NCBI GenBank assembly: GCA_938009755.1 | Contig: CALLIL010000080.1 | Location: 1-59,321 of the forward strand | Direction: 5' to 3' | Source: an uncultured Marinomonas sp. | GTDB taxonomy: Bacteria > Pseudomonadota > Gammaproteobacteria > Pseudomonadales > Marinomonadaceae | Length of the DNA stretch: 59,321 nucleotides | Shown here: in pieces, positions 1 through 10,540 of the stretch | How positions within the stretch are numbered: position 1 is the stretch's first letter | How the letters are laid out: every line of letters begins with the position of its first letter | Notes under the pieces: model-generated | Seen by the model: only the letters and a program-made list of their open reading frames with translations | What the model was told of the DNA's origin: nothing | Databases searched by the model: none | Translations under genes and position numbers: made by a program

Positions 1-148
1 ACATATATAAATGCAAAGGTATTTAGCTCTATAGAATTAAGAATCTATTAGCTTTAACAAAGATTAACAGCCTAACTTACCACCATTTTACAATAGGAAC
101 TTATTAAAAATGTCTCATTCATGTATTCAGTATAGCTTTCACACCCTG

Positions 149-1378
149 CTAAAACCGCGTCGGTGTTAACGTTTCCAGTAACGGGTTCGAGCGCCCTTCG
201 ACTAATTCTGCAAGCAGTTCTGAGGTGGTTGGGCCGAGTGTGAAGCCTTGGTGTCCGTGTCCAAAGTGAAACCACATATTTTTGTGTTTTGGCGCTTGCC
301 CAACAACTGGGAGCATGTCCGGCATACAAGGTCGTGTACCAAACCATTGCGGTTCTTTTACTCGTTCTTCAATGGGTAGCAATTCTGCCAATGCTCGTGA
401 TGCATGATCTAGCTGGCTCGTTTCAATAGGTGCATTGTGTTTCACCAAAGACGCGCCTGTGGTGAGTCTAATTCCGTCTTTCATCGAAGACGCAACAAAG
501 CCATTGCTGGCATCTAAAAACGGTCGATTCAATGACTCAGACGAAACAAAGTGCGCATGGTAGCCACGTTTGTAAATCATAGGGATGTCATAGCCAAGGG
601 CTTTTAAAAACTCTGGAGACCAAGGACCTAGAGCAATAACCACTTGTTCCGCTTGCATCACGCCGCCTTCAGTTTCTATCGACCAGCCATTGTTAAGTTC
701 TTTAAGGCTACTCGCTTTGCCTTGGCTAAATCGCCCTCCTCGCTCAACAAATAGACGACAATACGCTTTGGTCAAATCCCCAGGAGAAGAACACGACCAG
801 CTATCAGTGAAATGCACAACTCCAGTCGGTGTTTGTAATAAAACAGGCTCTTGTTCGCTATATTCCTGTCCGCTAAATATATTGGATGAAACACCGTATT
901 CTTGATGTAAATGGCTGGCTTCTTTGACTCCTGATTCAAAGCCTTTTTCATCTCGATACAATACCGAAAAGCCCTTTTTAGTCGTCAAGTTTGTACTGTT
1001 TGAGGCTTCGATCAAGGCTTGATGATCCGTTGTCGCACGAGCAATAAGCTGGGAATAGGTTTGAGAAATAAGCTTGTGTTTGCGCTTTTGGGAATGATTA
1101 AAATAAGACCATAACACTGGCAACATGGAGGTTAAACCAGACAAACGCCAATGCACATCATTGCTTAATCCCAATGCAAATTGGCTTAATGTTTTGAAGT
1201 CTCTCGGTATTGCATAAGGTTCAACCGCTTCTGCTTGAATCACACCCGCATTACCATAGCTTGTTTCACATCCGGCTTGCTGTTGATCCACCAGCACCAC
1301 GTCATGCCCGCGCGCCTGCAAAGCCAACGCACTCGATACGCCAACCATACCTGCTCCAAGCACCAAAAATGCCGTCAT
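149..1378 (-). CDS. FAD-dependent D-amino acid dehydrogenase-like oxidoreductase (DadA family)
   Basis: 409-aa ORF; N-terminal dinucleotide-binding motif VLGAGMVGVSSALALQARGHDVVLVD, C-terminal G(T)RPCMPDMLPVVGQAP...NMWFHFGHGHQGFTLGP typical of DAO/DadA proteins. Confidence 0.85.
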   Translation of the reverse strand: MTAFLVLGAGMVGVSSALALQARGHDVVLVDQQQAGCETSYGNAGVIQAEAVEPYAIPRDFKTLSQFALGLSNDVHWRLSGLTSMLPVLWSYFNHSQKRKHKLISQTYSQLIARATTDHQALIEASNSTNLTTKKGFSVLYRDEKGFESGVKEASHLHQEYGVSSNIFSGQEYSEQEPVLLQTPTGVVHFTDSWSCSSPGDLTKAYCRLFVERGGRFSQGKASSLKELNNGWSIETEGGVMQAEQVVIALGPWSPEFLKALGYDIPMIYKRGYHAHFVSSESLNRPFLDASNGFVASSMKDGIRLTTGASLVKHNAPIETSQLDHASRALAELLPIEERVKEPQWFGTRPCMPDMLPVVGQAPKHKNMWFHFGHGHQGFTLGPTTSELLAELVEGRSNPLLETLTPTRF

Positions 1379-1473
1379 AACACGCCCTTATTCTTACTAA
1401 CCATCATGGATGATAATCTAGCATTAAGCTATTTTAGAAAGCACTTCTTAGGGTCACAATTAAGCAAACCAAG

Positions 1474-3765
1474 TTAATAGCGAATAACAGAAAATTCCAC
1501 ACGATCACTGGTGCCGGTTTGGTCGGTTAAAGTCAGTTGATAGTGACCTCCGGCAAGGTTCTCTAGCATGATTTTTCGTGTTGAGTCTTTCAATAAAGTA
1601 CCGTTCAAAAACCAATAGAACGGCGCTTCGCCACCTTGGGAATAGACGGTAAAGTCTGCTTTTTGTCCTTCAGGAATTTGAAATGCGTCTTGGTTGTCTA
1701 GCCCTTGGATCTTAACGCTTGATTGGCTCACCAGTGATCCAATGACCTCACAGCGAGGGTCCCAATCAGGTATTTGCGAATCTCGCCTTTTTTCAATCGG
1801 CAGCCAATTATCGAGCGGCGCAGGCCAAACCGTGACGCTTTGTCTGGTCGATGGAATACCACAATCAATATTCACTCGTAGTTTTGTGTCGTTGGCTTGC
1901 CAATATTGAAACTGAGATTGATTCGAATATTGGTCAAATTCCACGGTGCTGTACCATGTTTTTGGGGTTGTGCTGTCGAGAATGTAAGCCTGTTTTTCGT
2001 CTTCACATTCTTCGTTGGTTTGATCCCCTTGTGGCCAACAAATGGCCTCTTGAGTGACGGTTTGAGGTTGTTCTGGATCTGGTCTTTGATCATCAAGTAA
2101 TTGATAAATACGGTTTAATAAAGGCACTGCGGTTACTTGTCCATAATGCCCTGGCATTGGTGTGCCATCTGGCCGTCCAACCCAAACGCCCAGAGTATAA
2201 TGCTGACTCACGCCGATCGCCCATGCATCACGAAAGCCGTAACTGGTGCCCGTTTTCACCGCCAAACCAGGAATACCAGCTGGGTTTTCTAATAGCACTT
2301 TACGAATAATCCAAGCAGCGCCTTCACTTAATATCGGCTTTTCTTGTGTGTTATCCGACTCACTAAAACGCAATTTCTGAGCTTTTCCCGCGTTTCCTAA
2401 ACTGCTATAGCCGTAGATTAAATCCTCTAAGCTCGAACCGACACCGCCCAAAGCAATAGACAAATTTGGCCGTGCACCAGCAGGAAGCTGAAGGTCAATA
2501 TTGGCTTGCTTCAATTGCAAGAATAAATACACAGGCTTTAGTCGTTCTAGCACTTGAACAGCGGGAATATTAAGACTTTTTTGCAAGGCATCCGCCATAG
2601 ATACTGGCCCACTGAAGCCGCCGTTAAAATTATCTGGTTGGTAATCGCTAAAGCGCAATGGCACATCCATAAGCAAGCTTTCACTGTGGATCAAGCCTTC
2701 ATCAAGGGCCATACCATAAATAAAAGGTTTCAGTGTGGAGCCCGGTGAGCGGATGGCAGACACCATGTCGACATACGCAAAACGAGAGGGATCAGCAAAA
2801 TCGGCCGACCCAGCATACACTCGCACTTTGCCTGTTTCATGCTCTACAACCAAGGCAGCAGCAGAAACCTGCTCGCCAATGTTTCGAACATAATTACGGA
2901 TCAGCTCTTCGGTTTTTCGTTGCCATTGGGAATGAATAAAGGTCTTAATTTGTGGACTGTCATTGTGATTAACAAGGCGGCGCGCCAATAAAGGTGCATG
3001 TTGATAATATTGATTGGAAATGATGTAAATGTCTTCTAACAAGGCGTCGTCAAGGCGCTCTTGCGTCCATTTTCCCATTTCCACCAAACGATGCATGACT
3101 TTATCTCGAGCGATTTTTGCACGCTCTGGGTGTCGATTCGGTCGATAGTAACTCGGCGCTTGAGGCAGTACTGCCAGTAACGCTGCCTGCGCATCCGTCA
3201 GTTGTTTTACAGAATGTCCGAAATAGCCAATCGATGCCGTTTGCACACCTTCATAGGTTCCGCCGAATGGCGCATGATTAAGATAGTAAGTCAGAATGTC
3301 GTCTTTGCTGTAATGCCACTCTAGCTGAAAAGCTCGAACGATCTCTTTCCATTTCCCCCAAAGAGTTCGAGGCTCTGGATAGCGAATTCGGGCTACTTGC
3401 ATGGTCAGTGTTGAGCCACCCGAAATAATGTCACCTGTGTACAGCCATTGCCATGCAGCACGCGCCAAGGCAAAAAAGTTCACACCAGGATGTTGGTAAA
3501 AATATTGATCTTCGTAGGTTATAAGGGCTTCGAGATAATTTGGAGAGACATCTTCTAAAGTAACAGGAAAACGCCAAACGCCACTGTCGTCAGCAAAATT
3601 GCGGAGAATAGTAGCGTCTTCAGCCAACACGGTTTGACTAAGAGAACGAGATTCTAAATCGACTGGCTTCAACCAGTCGTATAGAAAAACACAAGACAAA
3701 AAGACCATTCCGGCGGCGATAATACCTGTTAACCACCGGAATCGTCCCTGTAACAAATGTCTCAA
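1474..3765 (-). CDS. pbpC: Penicillin-binding protein 1C (transglycosylase/transpeptidase)
   Basis: 763 aa; N-terminal TM, GT51 motif EDQYFYQHPGVN..GGSTLTMQVAR, transpeptidase SPGSTLKPFIYG and KTGTSYGFRDAW; followed (overlapping) by A2M gene as in other proteobacteria. Confidence 0.93.
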   Translation of the reverse strand: MRHLLQGRFRWLTGIIAAGMVFLSCVFLYDWLKPVDLESRSLSQTVLAEDATILRNFADDSGVWRFPVTLEDVSPNYLEALITYEDQYFYQHPGVNFFALARAAWQWLYTGDIISGGSTLTMQVARIRYPEPRTLWGKWKEIVRAFQLEWHYSKDDILTYYLNHAPFGGTYEGVQTASIGYFGHSVKQLTDAQAALLAVLPQAPSYYRPNRHPERAKIARDKVMHRLVEMGKWTQERLDDALLEDIYIISNQYYQHAPLLARRLVNHNDSPQIKTFIHSQWQRKTEELIRNYVRNIGEQVSAAALVVEHETGKVRVYAGSADFADPSRFAYVDMVSAIRSPGSTLKPFIYGMALDEGLIHSESLLMDVPLRFSDYQPDNFNGGFSGPVSMADALQKSLNIPAVQVLERLKPVYLFLQLKQANIDLQLPAGARPNLSIALGGVGSSLEDLIYGYSSLGNAGKAQKLRFSESDNTQEKPILSEGAAWIIRKVLLENPAGIPGLAVKTGTSYGFRDAWAIGVSQHYTLGVWVGRPDGTPMPGHYGQVTAVPLLNRIYQLLDDQRPDPEQPQTVTQEAICWPQGDQTNEECEDEKQAYILDSTTPKTWYSTVEFDQYSNQSQFQYWQANDTKLRVNIDCGIPSTRQSVTVWPAPLDNWLPIEKRRDSQIPDWDPRCEVIGSLVSQSSVKIQGLDNQDAFQIPEGQKADFTVYSQGGEAPFYWFLNGTLLKDSTRKIMLENLAGGHYQLTLTDQTGTSDRVEFSVIRY

Positions 3766-6700
3766 CGAGGAAGAATCTCTATTTTCCCAGGTGCCGTACC
3801 AATTGAACGATAGTCAGGACGATACATGTCTTCCACGAAAGGCGGCGCCACTTGATATGTTCCCGGTGTCACGGCTCGTACAAGGTAGTACAGCTGAGTC
3901 GGTTTGTAATAATCAACGCTGATGGCTGCCACATAGCGGTCATCGCGATATTCTTGATACAAGACCTTGCGTTCACGGAAGTAACGTCCCAGAGACTCAC
4001 CTTCAACTCTAATGCTGTCTAAATCAATACTCGCATTGCTCAGGTTTTGGTTTTCTAATTCCAAGCCTGCAGGTAAAAGATCAACAACAAGGGCTTCTGG
4101 TACACGCAAATTGTCTACCGAGCTGATGTTCAGACCGACAACCATCAGTTCACCACTGTTTAATGAGCTTGGCGTGATGCGGTTACCTTGAAGATCGTAA
4201 TAACGACGTTCAATGTGAAGGCCTTCGCTGTATGCCGTTGGTGCTGTTTTTGGTGCGCCTTGATACTGTAAGTTCACATACAGTTTTTGATCTTCAGCCT
4301 GTACACCTTTTAAACTCTTCAATGCTTCACCATCAAAAACAGAGTTAAACGCATGGTCTTTTTCGACCACTTGTTCTCCAGAAGGCAGCTGCAATAGCGC
4401 ACTCCACTCACGGCCTGATTTAGAATATTGGCGAGCCACTTTCGCTAAGGCTATACGCTCTTGTGTACTCATCCAACGTTTATTACGCATGCTTTCAACC
4501 ATGTCTTCTACAAGGTTGCCTTCGTCCAAACCTTGCTCTAAAGCAACAGCAAGACTCAGTGCAGCATCACGCATGGTTGAGCCATAATCACGGTAATAAT
4601 GGTAGCCTGAGCGCTTAATATTCAGTGCTTTGGTATTGGCTACTTTGGCACGTTTTACATCGTTATGATTCGATAGTGCCGCCGCCAAATGCATCCAAGC
4701 TAAACCAGACTCTTGCAGTGCAACATCTTTCGTTGGCAACCATCCTCCTAAAGGATTATCGCCTTTCGCGGTTTCTATTGCCTGATCGTAAAGTCGGCGT
4801 AACTGAGACAAATTCCCTTCTCCTGCTTTCGATAAAACAAAAGCAGCGTACGCACGGTAAGCGAAATGGTAATAATCTGAGCTGTCTGTCCAAATATCGG
4901 TCTTGGATTGGTCACGCACATAGAAACTCAGACGATTAATGGCTTCTTTATACATACGACTATCTACTTCGATACCCTGCTTGCGAGCATCAACTAATAA
5001 CTCTGTCGCATAAACCGTACCCCAACGTACTTCCGAACTACTAGAATCCCAGTAACCAAAACCACCGCTACTCAATTGCTTAGATTTCAGACGATTGATG
5101 CCAACGGCAATTTGTTTGCGACGGAAGCTTTCAGTATAAGGTTCGTTGAATCGTGCTTCTATGCTGTCTGCAATGCCTAACTGCGTGACCATCGTTCCAT
5201 CCATTAACAACCATGGGTAAGTCGAACTGGACGTTTGCTCCAAGCAGCCGTAAGGGTAATGTAATAGATATTCAAGATGACTGCGGAAATTGATCGCCGG
5301 ACGGTTCGAAATAGTCAGCTGAGCTTGTACTGTGTTGTCTCGTAAGCTACTGACATCAACGTTTGGCACCCAAGTCTCATCTGGATTCACCACGGCTCTC
5401 ACTTGCTGAGTCGACCAAGGATAAGGACTGCGCACACCAAGACGCCAAGTGCGGCTAATATTAATGTCTGTACCATTACTGGCAATCAGTTGAATCTCAC
5501 CTTGACCTTCGTCGTCCGTGGCCGTGATAGGCACAGTTAGTACGGATTTCTCTTTGTCTTTTAGATCAAATTTTTGTACCACACCATCGCTTGTCAATGA
5601 GCCGTTTACTTTGACACTGACATCAAAAGATTGCTCGGCATCAGAAAGGTTATGAAGGTCAATAGTCACTTGGCTTTCATCGCCCATCGAAAGGAAACGT
5701 GGCATTGATATTTGAGTTACTAATTTATCCGCAACGATCATGTCACTGCTCGTGCTGCCGTAACTCTTGTCTCCGTAGACAACCACCATCCACTCTAACT
5801 TGCCGTTGAACGTTGGCAGCTCGAAACTCACTTCCGCTTGACCGTCTACAAGCTGAACTGGCTCACTAAAGTAAGACAAAATTTGCACATCGGTTTTTGG
5901 TTTTTCGCCACCTCGGCTCAGTTCGTCATCAGAGTCACTAAAAGCATCACCACCAAAGCGTTGACGTAGGGATTCATAGCCTACATTGTTGATGATCTTT
6001 CCATAGATATCGTAATAAGCACCGACAAAACGACGTGGCGCGTAAAAGAACACTTCTGGTTTAGGACGCTTGTAATTGGTGATATTCAATACGCCTTTAT
6101 CGACCAACGCGACCGTGGCATACAAAGGCTGATTCCCCAATTCGGCCAAATTGGTCACATTAATCTGAGCACTGACAACCTTATTAGGCTGCACTTTTTC
6201 TGGCGTGGTAATTTCCACTTTTGCGACCGCGTCTGCTCGCTTAATTGGTAACGAGACAAAACCTAACGCCCGTTTCGGTGCCACTTCCGACACTTGATCT
6301 GCAGGCGTTAACACCATCGCCGTCACATACAAATCATGACGATCCCATTGTTCATCAATATCAATGTTGATCTCATTTGAGCCTTTTTCAATTTTCTGGC
6401 GCATAGAGTATTGAACGCCTTCCGACGACTCAATGTTGATCAAACCTTCTCCATTAGCAGGGCTTAATAAACGCAGCTTTGCTGTTTCGCCCGGAACATA
6501 ACTGTCTCGATCCATCACCATCTGGATCATATCTGGCTTCAAATTCGCAGCGGTTTGGTTGCCCCAACTCCACTTAGTTCTAAAATGCATCACACTTTTC
6601 GCACCAGACTCGGACGTTACCTCTAATGAGTAAGCGCCCCACTCAACAGGAAGATCAATCAAAACCGGTTCACCATGCGTTGTCACATTACTGCTGCCAA

Positions 6701-8666
6701 CAACGTATCGGTTACTGGTGTATTTCCAATACCAACCACGAGATTCATCAAACTCCCAGAAATACTCACGATGATTTCGCAACATGCGAACACTGAATTT
6801 GTCTTCAACAGGGCTGCCTTTTTCGTCCACACTCAACAGTTTGAATTGGATGTTTTGATTATTATCTGGAGAGCCTTTGAACTGAGGTTGAATGCCCACA
6901 AACTTTTCGAAACCAGGCAACTGTATGACATTTTGAGTGCGCGTAATCGGACGCCCACCACTTTCATAGACACTCGCGCTGATACTGTATTTTAGCGGCA
7001 CAGAAGCGGACCAACGATTAGGAACTTTCAATTCCCCTCGGCCTTTTTCATCTAATTTAATGCTAGACAAGGTGCGTGTTCGACCAGAAATCTTTTGGCT
7101 TGAATCACCAAAGTAATACCCTTTTAACTCAGGAAAAGGCGTCGTCACTGGCGACACAGTCACAACACCATCGGCTTTGTTGCCAGAGGCTGGCGCACCG
7201 TACAAATAATCCGCTTGAATCGGCACAGAGAATGTACGTCTAGGGACATAGCGTGTCTTATTACGGTCGCCATCATAAAATGACATCGTCAAGGTTTCAG
7301 GTAAAAACTCTTCCACCTTGAAATGGTAGGTTCTTTTCACTTCATCCGCGTAACTGACTTCTAAACGCCAGCTGCCTGTTGGCGCGTTATCATCAAGGGC
7401 AAAGCTTGTCTGATAAAGATCCGTTGCACCTGATTGCCACACAAAGCTTCTTTTTCTTTCGCCACGAGCATCGTAAAGCTTTGCGTCTAAAGGAATATTG
7501 CGTATTTTTTGACCGTCGTGATCTCGTAGAAGTAAATTAATAAAAACTTCTTCGCCTGGACGATACAGGTCACGCGGCCCATACATGAACATCTGATAAT
7601 CTTGATGCAGCGTTGGCACATTTGGAAGATCAGACAGATCTAATGCACCTTGATCCAATTTCAAGAAACTGACTTGCTTCCCTTTTTGTGCAACCACAAT
7701 TTTAGGCAAGTCGTTCGTCGACAACAGATAGCTGCCATTTTCGCCTACTTTTGCAGTGTCTTCGCGTTCGGAAAATTTATCCGTGCTAGGCCAAAACAAA
7801 CGCAAATCAACATCTGCAATAGGATCACCCGTTGCAATCGAATTGGTGTAGAGCATTAATGAGTTTTTGTATTTACGAGCATGCAGACCGATGTCCGTAA
7901 TGGTAAAAAAGGTTGTATCGTAGTAGTAATCGTATTGACCCGCTTTACGAATGACTGCCACATAAACACCCGCCTCCCCCTTATCCAACATTGGATCTAG
8001 GTTTAGGTTATACGTTGTTCGTTGATTCGTTCTGGCATCGTTTTCATAACGAGCGGAGTGAATAAGGTCTGCAAAACCCTTTAATTCATTAATTTTATAA
8101 TAGGATTTGCGGCCTTGATAATACGCGCTGTCGATAAAATCAAATAAGCGGTCATCTCGTACTCGGAAGACTTCCAGATCCACTTCTTTTTGATTAACAA
8201 CCGTGACCGGAATGCCACCCTGAATATCCCCAACTAGAAAGTTCCCGCTGCTTGCAAAAGACGCGCTAGGAACCAGCTTTCGCGTTGTCACCGTGCGAGT
8301 AAAACTGTGGGTATTATTTTCACTGTCTTTTTCGGACAACTCATAGCCATCCGCCGATATAATCGGTCTTTCAACCTTGATCTTATATTCAGTGCTTGGC
8401 TCGACAAAAGGAAGCACCCATTGACGACCGCCATTTTGTGACAGCCAAATATTGCCATTATCTGGATACGGTGTGACCGATATATATCGACTTAGATCGG
8501 TATCAGGTTCAATAGGATTGGAAAATCGAACAACCAATGCGGGTGCATTATCTTCTGTGGTTTCCCTTACATCAGAGATATAGAAATCGGCGGCTTGAAG
8601 CACACCAGATACCATAAATAAAAAACTGACTAGGACGAAATAAAAAACTGATTGCACTGCACGCAT
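3762..8666 (-). CDS. Bacterial alpha-2-macroglobulin family protein (YfhM-like)
   Basis: 1634 aa, signal peptide, MG-domain features (DLYRPGEEVFINLLLRD), thioester motif YPYGCLEQTSSSTYPWLL (CLEQ codons at about 5235-5246); 4-bp overlap with pbpC. Confidence 0.93.
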   Translation of the reverse strand: MRAVQSVFYFVLVSFLFMVSGVLQAADFYISDVRETTEDNAPALVVRFSNPIEPDTDLSRYISVTPYPDNGNIWLSQNGGRQWVLPFVEPSTEYKIKVERPIISADGYELSEKDSENNTHSFTRTVTTRKLVPSASFASSGNFLVGDIQGGIPVTVVNQKEVDLEVFRVRDDRLFDFIDSAYYQGRKSYYKINELKGFADLIHSARYENDARTNQRTTYNLNLDPMLDKGEAGVYVAVIRKAGQYDYYYDTTFFTITDIGLHARKYKNSLMLYTNSIATGDPIADVDLRLFWPSTDKFSEREDTAKVGENGSYLLSTNDLPKIVVAQKGKQVSFLKLDQGALDLSDLPNVPTLHQDYQMFMYGPRDLYRPGEEVFINLLLRDHDGQKIRNIPLDAKLYDARGERKRSFVWQSGATDLYQTSFALDDNAPTGSWRLEVSYADEVKRTYHFKVEEFLPETLTMSFYDGDRNKTRYVPRRTFSVPIQADYLYGAPASGNKADGVVTVSPVTTPFPELKGYYFGDSSQKISGRTRTLSSIKLDEKGRGELKVPNRWSASVPLKYSISASVYESGGRPITRTQNVIQLPGFEKFVGIQPQFKGSPDNNQNIQFKLLSVDEKGSPVEDKFSVRMLRNHREYFWEFDESRGWYWKYTSNRYVVGSSNVTTHGEPVLIDLPVEWGAYSLEVTSESGAKSVMHFRTKWSWGNQTAANLKPDMIQMVMDRDSYVPGETAKLRLLSPANGEGLINIESSEGVQYSMRQKIEKGSNEINIDIDEQWDRHDLYVTAMVLTPADQVSEVAPKRALGFVSLPIKRADAVAKVEITTPEKVQPNKVVSAQINVTNLAELGNQPLYATVALVDKGVLNITNYKRPKPEVFFYAPRRFVGAYYDIYGKIINNVGYESLRQRFGGDAFSDSDDELSRGGEKPKTDVQILSYFSEPVQLVDGQAEVSFELPTFNGKLEWMVVVYGDKSYGSTSSDMIVADKLVTQISMPRFLSMGDESQVTIDLHNLSDAEQSFDVSVKVNGSLTSDGVVQKFDLKDKEKSVLTVPITATDDEGQGEIQLIASNGTDINISRTWRLGVRSPYPWSTQQVRAVVNPDETWVPNVDVSSLRDNTVQAQLTISNRPAINFRSHLEYLLHYPYGCLEQTSSSTYPWLLMDGTMVTQLGIADSIEARFNEPYTESFRRKQIAVGINRLKSKQLSSGGFGYWDSSSSEVRWGTVYATELLVDARKQGIEVDSRMYKEAINRLSFYVRDQSKTDIWTDSSDYYHFAYRAYAAFVLSKAGEGNLSQLRRLYDQAIETAKGDNPLGGWLPTKDVALQESGLAWMHLAAALSNHNDVKRAKVANTKALNIKRSGYHYYRDYGSTMRDAALSLAVALEQGLDEGNLVEDMVESMRNKRWMSTQERIALAKVARQYSKSGREWSALLQLPSGEQVVEKDHAFNSVFDGEALKSLKGVQAEDQKLYVNLQYQGAPKTAPTAYSEGLHIERRYYDLQGNRITPSSLNSGELMVVGLNISSVDNLRVPEALVVDLLPAGLELENQNLSNASIDLDSIRVEGESLGRYFRERKVLYQEYRDDRYVAAISVDYYKPTQLYYLVRAVTPGTYQVAPPFVEDMYRPDYRSIGTAPGKIEILPR

Positions 8667-8745
8667 AATTGTTCAATTCCATTTATTAACATTAGGACAA
8701 GTTTGAGCGATGATACATTTATTTACAAAGAAATCATAATTCGAA

Positions 8746-8779
8746 AAAAGCCCTAATCACATTCATAATTAGGGCTTTT
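8746..8779. terminator. Rho-independent terminator downstream of the lactate permease gene
   Basis: Perfect 12-bp inverted repeat aaaagccctaat/attagggctttt. Confidence 0.75.
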
Positions 8780-8805
8780 GATGTCAATTATAAGTTATTT
8801 TGCGA

Positions 8806-10398
8806 TCACACCAGCCATAACACCGCGCCAACAACCCCAGCAATCACGCCATAGATAATCATTGGAATCACGGTTTTCTTAATGATGTAACCTTCTTGAT
8901 TAACGATGCCAAGAATTGTAGAAACAGCGATAATGTTGTTAATGCACACCATATTGCCCATGGCAGAACCAACAGATTGTAGAGCCAATACCAAAGTCAC
9001 AGGCAAACCGACTTGATCCGCAATGGAATATTGAATACCGCCAAAAGTAACGTTAGACACAGTTGCAGAGCCTGAGAAGAAACTCCCAATAGCACCAAGA
9101 TAAGACGCAAAATACAACCAGCTGTCACCTGTTACTTTGGCAAATGTATTGGCGATTAAAAAGATAGGAGACTGATCGCCGCCAAGCATCATAAAGTTCA
9201 CCATAATCAAAGCACCAGCCAAGGAAATCAGCGGTAATTTGATGCGGCTGCCAGTGTCGACAAAAGCTTCTTTGACTTTCTCTTTTGACATTTTCAGCAA
9301 TGGAATGGAAATTAAAACCACCAGCAAGAATGGAATCAACGCAGGCACATACAAGGTTTTATAAGACCAACCAACAGAAGTACCGAATATGTTTTGCACA
9401 GACAAAATCAACGCCTGACTGACGCTAAAGTAGGCTTCGCCTAGATCAAACCCAAACCAAACAGTCGCATCATTGAGTAACGCCTTAATACCAAGCTCAC
9501 TAATACGAGTCACAATTAAAATTACGATCAATAATAGTAATGGTAAAAGTGCGACAAAGAGTTTACGGAATTCGACCTTTTCACCTCTTTCCGCTTCGTG
9601 GTCCGCCGCTTTTAAACCTATATTTTTCTTAGCTAAAAGAATGCTCAGCATCAAGCCAATCGCACCGCCGATCAAAGCAGGAAACTCGTAGTTCACTTGT
9701 GCCAACAAGAAATAAGGCAAGGTACAAGACAAAATGCTCAATAAAATGTACACAATATTTTGACGAATTTGGTGCCAGCTTACGACAAAACTCAATGCCA
9801 GAACTGGAATCACTAAGCCCGCAACAAGGTTGATCAAGGCGGTTTGCGTGGCCACATCAAGCAACTGTTCGTGACTGAGGTTCAATGTATCCAAGCCGAA
9901 CCAAATTGGTGTGCCTACCGCACCGAATGACACAGGCACAGAATTCATAATCAAAGCAAGTATCGCGACTTTAAGTGGCTTAAACCCTAAACCCACTAAC
10001 ATTGGTGCGGCAATCGCAGCAGGGGTACCAAAACCTGACGCACCTTCCAACATGAAAGCAAACGCCCAACCAATAATCATCAACTGTGCCACGCCATTGG
10101 TGCTGATAGATTCTAACCAACGACCAATGACACTTTCGGCGCCTGAAAACGCCATCACACGATTCAGTAAAATCGCGCCCGCGACAATGGAGATCGGTGT
10201 CGCAACCGACAACACCCCAGATATCGTGTTGGCAGTAAGCAAGGTAAAGTCGGCTTGGAAATAAAATAATTGAATCAGGCCGACTAACAATGCACTGATC
10301 GGCAAGGCAATATGAGAAGGCACCGCTTTCTTTTTTGTCATTAGCCAGATAAGCAGAAGAATCGGAAAGGCTGAAATTACTGCGTTCATTAATTCCAT
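8806..10398 (-). CDS. lldP: L-lactate permease (LctP family)
   Basis: 530 aa polytopic membrane protein; GASGFGTPAAIAAPMLVGLGFKPLKVA and FFSGSATVSNVTFGGIQ motifs of LctP. Confidence 0.9.
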   Translation of the reverse strand: MELMNAVISAFPILLLIWLMTKKKAVPSHIALPISALLVGLIQLFYFQADFTLLTANTISGVLSVATPISIVAGAILLNRVMAFSGAESVIGRWLESISTNGVAQLMIIGWAFAFMLEGASGFGTPAAIAAPMLVGLGFKPLKVAILALIMNSVPVSFGAVGTPIWFGLDTLNLSHEQLLDVATQTALINLVAGLVIPVLALSFVVSWHQIRQNIVYILLSILSCTLPYFLLAQVNYEFPALIGGAIGLMLSILLAKKNIGLKAADHEAERGEKVEFRKLFVALLPLLLLIVILIVTRISELGIKALLNDATVWFGFDLGEAYFSVSQALILSVQNIFGTSVGWSYKTLYVPALIPFLLVVLISIPLLKMSKEKVKEAFVDTGSRIKLPLISLAGALIMVNFMMLGGDQSPIFLIANTFAKVTGDSWLYFASYLGAIGSFFSGSATVSNVTFGGIQYSIADQVGLPVTLVLALQSVGSAMGNMVCINNIIAVSTILGIVNQEGYIIKKTVIPMIIYGVIAGVVGAVLWLV

Positions 10399-10540
10399 TT
10401 GAATACTCTTTATATTTGTATGATTTATTCGTTTCCCAAAGTATAAACAGAATTAATCACAATAGTGCACTCCTAGAGTAATAATTAATATTTATATGAC
10501 AGAGCTCAATAAATGGTCTTTTCACGCTCGACATCACAAA

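Noticed and set aside
4625-4939. 104-aa plus-strand ORF inside the alpha-2-macroglobulin gene (and similar shadow ORFs at 6675, 9911, 12000, 12082, 33669)
   Set aside because: Entirely antisense to well-supported CDSs, with no recognisable domain or conserved composition.
1474-8666. pbpC-alpha-2-macroglobulin pair as a novel defence system
   Set aside because: This is a well-known gene pair in proteobacteria with an intact CLEQ thioester motif; ordinary.
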